Assembly: GCA_036936605.1 (NCBI GenBank)
Contig: JAUPFV010000002.1
Coordinates: 247,277,305 to 247,341,304 of the forward strand
Length of the DNA: 64,000 bases
Source: Limnanthes douglasii subsp. nivea
Taxonomy: Eukaryota > Streptophyta > Magnoliopsida > Brassicales > Limnanthaceae
Direction of reading: 5' to 3'
Shown here one piece after another: positions 54,946 through 64,000 of the stretch. The notes beneath the pieces were generated by a model. The model made no database searches, was not told the origin of the DNA, and worked only from the letters and a program-made list of their open reading frames with translations. Positions within the stretch are counted from its first letter, which is position 1; each line of letters opens with the position of its first letter. Made by a program: the position numbers and the translations under genes.

Positions 54946-57439
54946 TATGGTTGTTGTGAAGAAAACACATTACGTAACAATAACCTATTAAAACAATTTA
55001 TTTTATTACTTTTTAGTTTGAATAATTTTAACTTTTGTAGTAATAAAACCAAATTTAAATGAAAAAAAAAATGATGATTAAAAAAATTAAAACCTAAATC
55101 AGATAACAAATCGTGTGCTAATTAATTTTAATTTTAATTTTATAAAGTATAATTATAAATTTATGTATCTTCATTTTTATTGAAAACACCACAAAGAAAA
55201 AAAAATGTATAAAAAGATAAAATGCGTAAAATAACAGAATTGAAACTTTAAAACCATAATTATCTTTAAAAAAATTATTTTAAAAAAATTTAATTTTGAA
55301 CCAAATAAAATAATTTTAACAATTTATCCGGTTTAATAAAAAATTATTTTATTCCTATTAGTTAATATTAAAATTAAAGCGTTTACTAAAAATAAATTAT
55401 GGTAAAAGTTGATTATCATATAAATTTAGCACGTGTTTATAGTACATTTAATGTATATACTTTTACATTTTTATTTTAAAATATTGTATTTTAACATTTA
55501 TAGGTAAATAGAATAAAACGAAACTATCCATACTTTGTTTAAACGAATTAAATAAATAGAAATCTTTTCAACAATTGTAATGTAAAATAATAAAAATGTA
55601 TCAAAACCACAAACTCTTCATTAGGGATGATGAGTGGTATCTACTATAATTAGGGATTGGTAATTATAACTTTATAGATATTAATTATGTAATCGATATT
55701 GTTTGGCAGGTGTAATTTTTAATACAAATAGAGATACTAAATAAAAAATATAGGTGGGTTTGAATGTATTTTTATATATAAAATTTATAATATTTTATAC
55801 AAAAATATTGGATTCAATTACTGGACGAATAATTTTAATCTATTTTATTGGTATTGTTTATGTGAATCGGTTGGTAGCTGCTAGATTTTTCACAAATCAC
55901 CTAAAATATTATGTTAAAAAAATTAATTATGGTGTTATGTCATGTCGAACTACTGATGTGTAAGTAGTTCTGGTGATGAGTTGGAAAATTGATATCATGT
56001 AATATGCATACACATAAAAGCTGTCGATTAGATCTATTGATGGGAAAATAATATGGCATGGTATGTGCTCGATAATTTTTCGTTTCGATCGTCAAGATAA
56101 CTCTTATGAACATAATGATGCTTTAATTATCGTAGTGATACTTTAACTGTCATAGTTTTGACAGTATTTTTCACCAGAGGATCACTTGGTACAACAAGAA
56201 TAGAGAAAACACCACTATAGAGAGGAGTATCTACAAGATATACACTCTAGAGATCGATCTAATAATGAATCGATAGACATCAACGAACGAGATTATCTCA
56301 AGTGATATCATTCGCGTTCAAGAATTCAATATCTTATTCACCATCAAAGCATATATGTTTTTGCCAATGAACGATTATGCAGGAGAACGATGGAGGGTCA
56401 ACCTAGTTATCCGGCAGCGCTGCTAAATCATATGCTCCAATTTGGAACACCTCATTTAGACCTACAATGGTCTGAAAAACCAACAACATATCCATCTGAT
56501 AAACCTCAAATCCATCTGATGACCCTTTCCATATTACTTTGATCCAATCACGTAAGCATATTACTAAACCGCCCCAATGAAAACGTTCTTATCATAACAA
56601 TATATATAAAAATGATAACAGAAGACCTACAATGGTTTAAGACTTTCAACAACACATGGGTTTAATTGCCCAGTATAATAAGCTCAATGAAAGCATATTT
56701 AACATAGAAAGTTACGTGAATATATAATTTTTTAAATAACTATGATCATTTCCAAGGCATAACATCATTATCACCATCTGAATTAGTCTTGACAATATAT
56801 ATAAAGGTTCTTCGGTGCGTTGCGAACTAAAATTATATGCTACGATGGGATATATTGAGTGTATATCTAAATTCCAATTCATCTTCATGATATCAAACAG
56901 TCTTTCATCGTAAAACTTTATGTTTAGGTATCATTGGTTAAATTAAATAAAATTAATCATGTCTACAATGCATCAATATTTAGATATGTAGTCAACGTAA
57001 GGGTTGGCATAATTTGCAGAAGACATCGAGTAACTAGAGATCATTATGTCTTTTCTCTTGCTACTCATTAATAGAAATAAACTGAGACCCTCGTACTATT
57101 AGTCGAAATACACGACTTGGTCGAACCTTCCCCTCCCTAGCCACATCCTTTCCCTCGAAAATCGTAGAGCGTGTGAAAGAAGTACAAGAACTAACATTTA
57201 CAATCAGATGAATAGTCCGCATTTGGAATAACCTATAACGGGTTATATAAAGTAAATTATTAAAACTTTTATCTAACAATTTAGATGTTTTAATCTTGGT
57301 ATGTACAGGATGTAGCATGAGTAACGACCTCGAAACCATGTCACGATGTTTATATTAACAATAATTGTGTTCCGAAAAAACAAAGACACATACCACTTTG
57401 TTTTATAAAAGAGTCGACACTATTATGAAAGAGGTCAGC
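54946..57439. other. AT-rich spacer
   Basis: About 2.5 kb with no domain, repeat or RNA gene that I can defend. Open frames at 55754-55963 and 57061-57339 look fortuitous. The 3' half is less AT-rich and may contain an undetected Gypsy 5' part. Confidence 0.35.
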
Positions 57440-58440
57440 CGGCTGAGCTAAATTAGCATATCAAAAAATCCATATACCATGTCTGGATGGTGAATAAGAT
57501 TCTATTAAAAAATAAAAAAAGTAAAAATGTATGATGTTCTCGGACTTTACCAATCTCAACAGCATTTTTATGAAATATCCTTTCCAGATACCGTGGTGGA
57601 TGTCACTTTAGGAAATAAAAGTATCCTATCAACGAGTGCAATCAAATTTCTATGTACCTAGATGATGAAGAGTGCACGACCTTTATGACTAAGTGAGGTT
57701 TTTACTTCTACAATATAATATCATTTGTTCTTAAAAATACATTGGTGAAATATCAACGCTTGGTGAACAAGAATTTCTCTAGTCAAATCGGGAGAATCGG
57801 GAGAAATGTTCAAGTATACAATGATGATATGTTGGCCACAAGGAAAAAAAACCTCCTAACCTACCTTGAAGAACTTTTTAAGATTTTAATTTAAAATTTA
57901 ATCCATAAAAATGCAAATTTAGAGTCTGCTCCGAAATATTTTTGGGGTACTTGGTCATTAAAAATGAATCAAATAAGATCCAATACAACTATCTAATTTA
58001 ATGGCTATATAGCCACTGTAAAAAACCAGGGAGTTATTAATCCTTATATGACGGTTGTCTATCTTAAATCGATGTATTTCTATATATTCGCATAAGTTCA
58101 TTTAATTTTTGTATACCTTGAAGGGGGTCGAATAATTCAACTATAGCCTCGAATGTAACAGAAATGTAAAGAAATCAAAGAGCGATTGACTTTTCCTAAA
58201 ATCCCGACAAGAACGAACCCAAACTATATTATTTATCTTTATTTAGCAGTATTTTATCATGTTTTTAGTGAAATGTTAGTAAGGGAAGAGGAGATGTCAA
58301 ACCGTCTACTATGTCACCAAATCTCTTCTTATTGCTCAAACTTGGTACTTACAATCGAATAAAGTATCATAATTCTAGTAGTGGATGCTAGAAAAATGAG
58401 GTTATAGTTCCAAGATCACACAATTGTGGTGTGAACTTTT
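57440..58440 (+). pseudogene. Gypsy pol fragment A: reverse transcriptase to RNase H
   Basis: In changing frames: WMVNKILLKNKKSKN ('WlaNvVlVkKknGkw'), FSDFTNLNS, ECNQISMYLDDEECTTFMTK ('YnQI.M...DEe.T.F.T') and LVKYQRLVNKNFSSQIG. VQVYNDDMLAT follows, where the first Asp of Y-x-DD is kept as N-D-D. From 58265, VFSEMLVREEEMSN and ILVVDARKMRL match the Gypsy RNase H start ('avsaVLvREe' and 'lalv.aarKLr'). Upstream gag and downstream integrase are not recognisable. Confidence 0.75.
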
Positions 58441-59955
58441 TCTATTTGAGAAAAATCCTCCAAAATTCAATCATTTCAAGTTGAGTAAAACCCTTTGTTA
58501 CTATCCGTTCGTTATGCTCTTCCACATTAACCTTGTAATCTTATTTTTATTTTAAAAATCCAATTACAACAATCGATTTATTTCCTTTTGGTAAATAGAT
58601 AAGCTCCCACACCGCATTATGTTGCATTGGTTTATAACTTTTATTTATTATGTTAATCTATAGGCGAGAATCATAAATTTTCATGGTTCCACAAAACCTT
58701 AAGGGATCGTTTTATGTTGCACCATAAATTTCTTCGTGCTTTTATCGTTTTCTATCATAATGCGTGTATCGTTTATAAAATTTAAAAGCAATTTATTATC
58801 TGTAATCTATAAACTCATTTTAAAGGGTTGGTTTTGATACCACTTATTAGAATCACATTTCCACGTTAAAGTTAAACACCCATGAATTATTAGTCATCCT
58901 ATAATTCAGAATATAAAACTTGGAGGTTGAAGCTATGTTGTCAAAATTATAAATTGTGTATTCTTGGTTGATAATTTGTTGTGTGAGGCTTGAGCATGTC
59001 AATATTTTGCAACACTGTATTATATTAATGTTTGATTGTGAATTAGTCTAAATATTTTTGTTTTTTGAACACAAAAACGTCAATATTCAAATCATCAATT
59101 ATAAACCATTTCAAACAACTTATATAGTGTTTGAATTTGAATTCTAAATTAAAACATTATTCTATATGAAACTTAATATGTACTAAGATTCAACCCTTAA
59201 GGACCATAAACCCCGATTTATTTTGCTCTTACGAAGTAGTCCCAAGAGATTATGTTTTACTTAAGTTGTTTATTTTGGATCTAATTCCTCGTAGTATCCA
59301 GAATACACCTTGTGTATGTATAATGACCCCTAAAATATAGATTTTATGTATTAATATGTCACTTAATATTTGATTACTTTTATTTGACTAATCTTGATGA
59401 TCGTTAAATGCATCGATAAAGTATGTGAAGGTCTATCATAATAGAGATATTCTAACAATCTTCCACTTGGATCACCATATGGTATTGATACAAGCTATAT
59501 TTATACCATGCATGAATCCGAGATATTACTAAGCTTGATATGTAATCTACTCGAGCCATAATATTATAAAGAGGTTCGGGTGAACCATTACTACATGTAC
59601 CGTGACCAAACCTTGGATTAATAAAGGTTTGGGAATGTATTTGAGAACTAAGAAACTTATTTAGATATTAATGCCAATCAACATCTGACATAATGGACAC
59701 TAACTGTGTAACTAATGTAATTAGTGTAATTGTTATAACTTTAACCAACTATAAATGAGAACTCCAAACTAGGACCTCAAGATGCTTAATGGTTTGTGCA
59801 CTAGACACTACGATTCACAGACAATGAATTATTCATAAATACTTGTCTTCTTCCTCTCTCTATCTCAATCTATTTATTATCTTCAAGACCTAGCTTAAAT
59901 CCATGATAATCTTTGTTCGGAACCTATTCTGCTAGTCCAAACATAAGTCAATCGC
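58441..59955. other. Region between the two Gypsy copies, probably including an LTR
   Basis: No coding block. The stretch before 59960 should be the 5' LTR of the second Gypsy copy if the primer-site call is right, but no repeat partner is in the window. Confidence 0.35.
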
Positions 59956-59961
59956 ATCATT

Positions 59962-59979
59962 GTCGTCGTCTATGGGAAC
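59962..59979 (+). other. Gypsy primer-binding-site-like sequence
   Basis: GTCGTCGTCTATGGGAAC resembles the GGCGCCGTCTGTGGGAAC leader of plant Tat/Athila-type Gypsy elements. It lies about 0.9 kb upstream of the gag remnant. Confidence 0.5.
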
Positions 59980-60879
59980 CAATAGGTGCCAACAAGACTT
60001 TCTTTAAACATCAAATAGAAATATCTTTATGACCACGATGAGAAAATAAAAATGTGTTATTTTTCATATAGAAATATTTGACTCCTAGAAGTCTTTGCAC
60101 CACAACACAAACCCTAGTTATCGTCGCTGCGTAAAATCATTTTACATCACATGTAATACAAACCTCAGTTGTCACTGCCATATACAACATCTTGTTGATA
60201 TTGTTGCTTAAAATTGGTCTACAATTGAAATGCGAGATATCTTTGTCATAAAACAATTGATATTTGTCATGAAAGGGCCCTAACATGCACGAGTTGTTAC
60301 CAAAATAACACATCAACAACAGTTTAAAATTCACCAACCACATAACCAGGATCATTTAGAGGAAGGAAATTATTCCTCTCTTTTTTAGATCAGACCATTC
60401 CGATTAAGCACTGACTGATCTGCCCACTTCAACAAATCGTCACGCAAAAAAATATGAAGAGAATCACCCATATAAAAAACCTTTATGAGATATACTTTCT
60501 TGGGTGTAATTCAAAAAAAGACCAGTTGTTAATCATGACATTCATCATCCTAGGCATTATCAAGCTCGCTCTTGGATTTGATTCTTGATTGTTGTTAATA
60601 AGACCATGCTCCACATATAGTTAAGCCCAATATCTTAGTGGGAACAATTCGAACGGATTATCTTGTAATGTTGTCGAACCCTCCTCTATACATGGAGAAT
60701 TTCGCATTGATAAGCCACGATATGGAATAAACAAAACATTTGGGTTATGGAATGAAAACCTGGACTACCATTTGGTATAGTCATCTTTGGCACAAAGATA
60801 ATGAGAAGTAATCTTCTTCAAATATTTGATCCATTCAAAATGGATTAATTGGATAAAATCACAACTCTATAGCACCATA

Positions 60880-61300
60880 TCAAGCAATTCAAAAATATGA
60901 TGCTCGGTTTCGACAATGATAGGCTCTTGTGTCGAGGTCTCTCTATGACATTCTTAGATAACACTCTAATATGGTTGCACTCTTTGCCTTTAGGCTCGAT
61001 TTAGAGATTCAAATTAATTTAGATTATATTATGGGATCAATTCATCGATAGTAAATTTAATCGATAAAGATGGAGAATACATCATCCATTGCAAGCAGGA
61101 TCTCAATAAATCTTGCACAACTACACTCAGAGGTTTGGCAACATAAAAAACAAACTCGAAAAATACCATGAGCCTATGACATGTATCACATCTTATCAAG
61201 GAATCATACATGGTCCAATATCACAAGGATATCTTGATATGAAAGGCTCTCACCTCGAAAGAGATTCTAATGAATGTGAAGTAAGAAATAAAAGTTAGAG
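60880..61300 (+). pseudogene. Gypsy gag fragment (copy B)
   Basis: DNDRLLCRGLSMTFLDNTLI and WLHSLPLGSI correspond to the Retrotrans_gag pattern 'a.lCraFp.TL.g.A..Wf..Lp.gSI'. The next pieces give LNK-TTLRGLAT and YTQRFGNIKNKLEKYHEP ('eslr.Yi.RF......i'). Several frame changes. Confidence 0.65.
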
Positions 61301-62860
61301 GGAATGCAGGCAAGAATTTTAGGTAGACTGAATGTCCATCCATCCTTCCACCAAACCTACTTTCTGTCTGAGCATGTGCATGTGGCTCATGTTCAATTAA
61401 CTAAACTATCTCAACGATATTCTTCTTTTGAAAACATGAACCATATAGCTAACAATTGACGACCCGAAATAGGTCATTAATCTTGCAATCATAGGGGTTC
61501 AAATACCTAGTACACCGAGGATATAGTCACGATCTATCACCAAGCCTGAAAATTAGTATGATTTTAAAATCTAGAAACGATATAGGGACCAAAGCAGTCC
61601 CAAAATGATTACAAATTATGTAGGTATCATAAGGATAATAATCTTTATATTTGAGATATTACATCATTGAAATACAAAATTCAATACCTCATCAATGAGG
61701 GTAAACTTCATGAAATTTTCAAGGGTCAACCCCTAATTTCTCGAAGCACATTCAACTAGAGACTCCTCGAGTCGAGTCCCATATTGTAGCACCAGAGGTT
61801 ACGATACCTCGGTTTTCCAAACTAAGGCTCTATAAAAAGTCAACCACGAATTCGTGGATCTTAATCCAAAGAAGAAAATCGTGAGAACCATTACTGGAGG
61901 AGACACCCTCACATGTATCACAAAGAATTTCCAAAAATGCCACATTATTAACATTAATATTCAATAAGTAAATCAAACCTTGATAGACCATTGGTGGATT
62001 TTCTTTCCTCCAGTTATTTTGACAACCATGACTTGAGTGAGATATTAAGGTCATACGAAGATGTTGTAGTATGAACCGTTGAGATAATATGAGCCGAGGT
62101 TAGATGAACTATGCTTAATACACGAAGCTCTGCAAACATTATGTATGAAATAAATCTACAGATGAATCAGAGGCATTGCACCTCTATCACAATCTTAAAA
62201 GATCCTCACGGGCTTTAATGAAGCCGAAACTCCACTATCCGGTAAGCTACGACTCGATGTCTCCCTCAGACAAGGGGTTTATATAAGAAAGACTAAGAAT
62301 ATCTTCATGATATTAGCTTAATCAACATCATAAAACAACATCATCGTTCAAAATTAGCTCAATGAAATGTGTGATACTATATCAAATATGTACCAATTCA
62401 TATGCTACAACATCAATGAAAACAAATCAACGTAATTCAAGAAAATAATCGTGTCCCTTGCGATATTATAGCACTTATTTTTCTCTGTAAAGATATCAAG
62501 TAAGTGTGGCCTCCATTCTCCTAGAAGACTTACAATCTACTATGGGCCCCTCAAATTATCGAACTTGGGAAAGCAATAATCACACTATATTTTGGATGCA
62601 CGATATATATATGTGGAAAAGGTTAAGGAGGATCTGTAATTTCAAATACTAACGTTTTTTATCTAACAATCTGGATATTTTGTTTGATCTACATATGACG
62701 TCATAAGGGTCCTAACTTTGGTAATGAGTCGTCTGCTATTAATCGATAATATTTTTTTTGCTAATCAAATAAATATGTATACCATTCTCGCATGAGAAAT
62801 CTAAGACAATGATAATTGGGGTTGAATGATTAAGCCAAGTTAGCCAAATCATGGAATCAT
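61301..62860 (+). other. Decayed middle part of Gypsy copy B
   Basis: Expected to hold gag end and protease; no block is clear enough to name. The 61830-62054 minus frame is not credible as a gene. Confidence 0.35.
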
Positions 62861-62864
62861 TATA

Positions 62865-63660
62865 CTATTTTCGTATAGCGAATCCAATATTTGTCAAAAA
62901 TAAAAATGGTAAATGGAGAATGTACATGGATTTCATTGATCACAATTGAGCATATCCAAGTGATCTATTTAGGGTCCCGAGACTCAGAAAGTTGGTGGTT
63001 TTACTAATGTACAAGAAGATATTATCTTTCATGGATGCATAATCATGCGATAATAAAATCTTAATGCATATGGACGATGATGATCATAAGACCTTCATGA
63101 CCGTGCGAGTATTCACTACTATAAGATAATTCCCTCCGGCTTAAAAAATGAAGATGGAGAGTACTAACGTTTGGTAAACAAATATTTTTCAAGCTAGATA
63201 GGGCAGAACGTTCAGGCATATATCAATGACATACTGGTCGTTAATCCACCATGTATGTTTTGAGAATTTACTTTTGAAATCAATCTCGAACTCAATTTAG
63301 AGAATGTACTTTTAAAATTCGCACTGAAACATACTTAGGGTATTTGCTGAGCGAAAAAATAATCAATGTTTACCCAATTCAGTTAATGAATGTAGCATAA
63401 ACAAAACCACTATAATTTATCAAATATGTACAAAACCTCACAACAGAATGGCTTCCCTCAACCGGTCTATCTCTCGATCCTCCGACAATTTCATGTTATT
63501 TTTTAAAGTACTCAAGGGTGTTTAATATATCAATTTGAATATCAAAGAGTACATGTCTTCCCCCATAGTCCTCACACTACCAAAGAAATGAAGTCGTAAT
63601 TCCAAGACCGCACCATAATGGTCCAAACATATTTCTCAACGATGTTTGTTTGCCAAAATA
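62865..63660 (+). pseudogene. Gypsy pol (copy B): reverse transcriptase to start of RNase H
   Basis: IANPIFVKNKNGKWRMYMDF ('lANpVvVkKkNGKWRmCvDf'), LSFMDA, LMHMDDDDHKTFMTVR, NKYFSS-like and AYINDILVV ('vYiDDmlv') in successive frames, then TYLGYLLSEKIINVYPIQ. HNRMASLNRSISRSSDNFML and FFKVLKG are the 'l.gRiaaLnRFisrS.d...pFf..Lk' connection. IKEYMSSPIVLTLPK opens the RNase H part near 63535. The element continues past 63660 without a clear block and runs off the window end. Confidence 0.8.
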
Positions 63661-64000
63661 TCGACATCTCGGCCATGCTAAAATAACAGTGTGTAAAGTT
63701 GTAAATCTTTTACATTGAGTTTGAGACCGCAAAAATAATCAAATCTGAGTATCTAGTAAATTTTATCACTAAGTTCCAAGTTGTGCGATGTACCCCCTCA
63801 TAATCCAATCCCAAACCATTGTGGAGAGTCACGAACGGGGCCTTAAACAGTAAAGGGTTTAATGCTGGTATATAGGTCATATGTCTTACATAAGACTATC
63901 TCCACTAGTATATCTGATATGGATTCATCTTAACGGGGCCAAGTATACAACAACAATAATGACACCATTCACCCACATTTTTAGGTAGAGGCCTCCTAAT
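63661..64000 (+). other. Gypsy copy B continuation to window end
   Basis: Probably the RNase H/integrase linker; no defined motif. Confidence 0.35.

Noticed and set aside
55754..57339. Open frames of 69 and 92 codons as host genes
   Set aside because: No codon bias, no recognisable domain, AT-rich surroundings; more likely chance.

Overview
The window looks like repeat-rich intergenic DNA from a flowering-plant nuclear genome. The background is strongly AT-rich, introns are GT-AG, and nearly every recognisable coding block belongs to a plant transposable-element family: Copia and Gypsy retrotransposons (several with a tRNA-iMet-type primer site TGGTATCAGAGCC), plant LINEs, hAT elements, a TRIM, a MITE and a Mutator-like element (MULE). 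I see no convincing host gene. The species cannot be named from the sequence.

Layout. Positions 1-9,100 hold a LINE RNase H remnant, several tandem repeats (231-bp, ~161-bp and ~187-bp units), a tRNA-Ser-like relic and a 1.75-kb CCA/GGT-type array. Positions 9,118-21,000 are decayed retroelements: two Copia pieces flanking a leader region, a minus-strand LINE, a plus-strand Gypsy pol, a short tandem repeat and a minus-strand 'putative gypsy type transposon' (Transposase_28-like) protein relic.

Positions 22,992-36,950 are the most interesting part: a 13,959-bp MULE bounded by a perfect 9-bp target duplication (TTTTTTTAA). It carries (i) a MuDR-type transposase with SWIM finger on the plus strand, now broken; (ii) a probable two-exon gene of unknown function with a very acidic tail, minus strand; and (iii) an 11-exon minus-strand gene that joins a DUF1985/DUF287-like N-terminal region to a C-terminal ULP1 (C48) peptidase domain. 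About 65 strict copies (roughly 90 with one-mismatch forms) of a CpG-rich motif, CGCGA(G/T) or CGCTAGA, fill the spacers and the long introns, including the 5'-UTR introns of both major genes. They are almost absent from exons, from the short introns and from the other 50 kb of the window. This layout resembles Arabidopsis VANDAL MULEs, in which a VANC protein recognises short motifs dispersed in the element's own non-coding DNA and counteracts silencing. Here the motif is different, so this is a candidate new self-recognition system. That function is inference.

Positions 37,400-55,000 are nested insertions with readable ends. A hAT (ZMYM1/DUF4371-like) gene is split by a 3,989-bp Copia (LTRs 39,614-40,007 and 43,201-43,602). 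A 1,215-bp TRIM with TSD AGAAG and nearly identical LTRs follows. Next is a second Copia (45,777 to about 51,650) with a 346-bp MITE inside it (9-bp TSD), and beside its 3' LTR a 3,276-bp hAT element (TSD CTAATAGC) that contains an open reading frame behind a TATA box and an array of eight TGACGT-type sites. Positions 57,440-64,000 contain two collinear Gypsy copies, the second running off the end.
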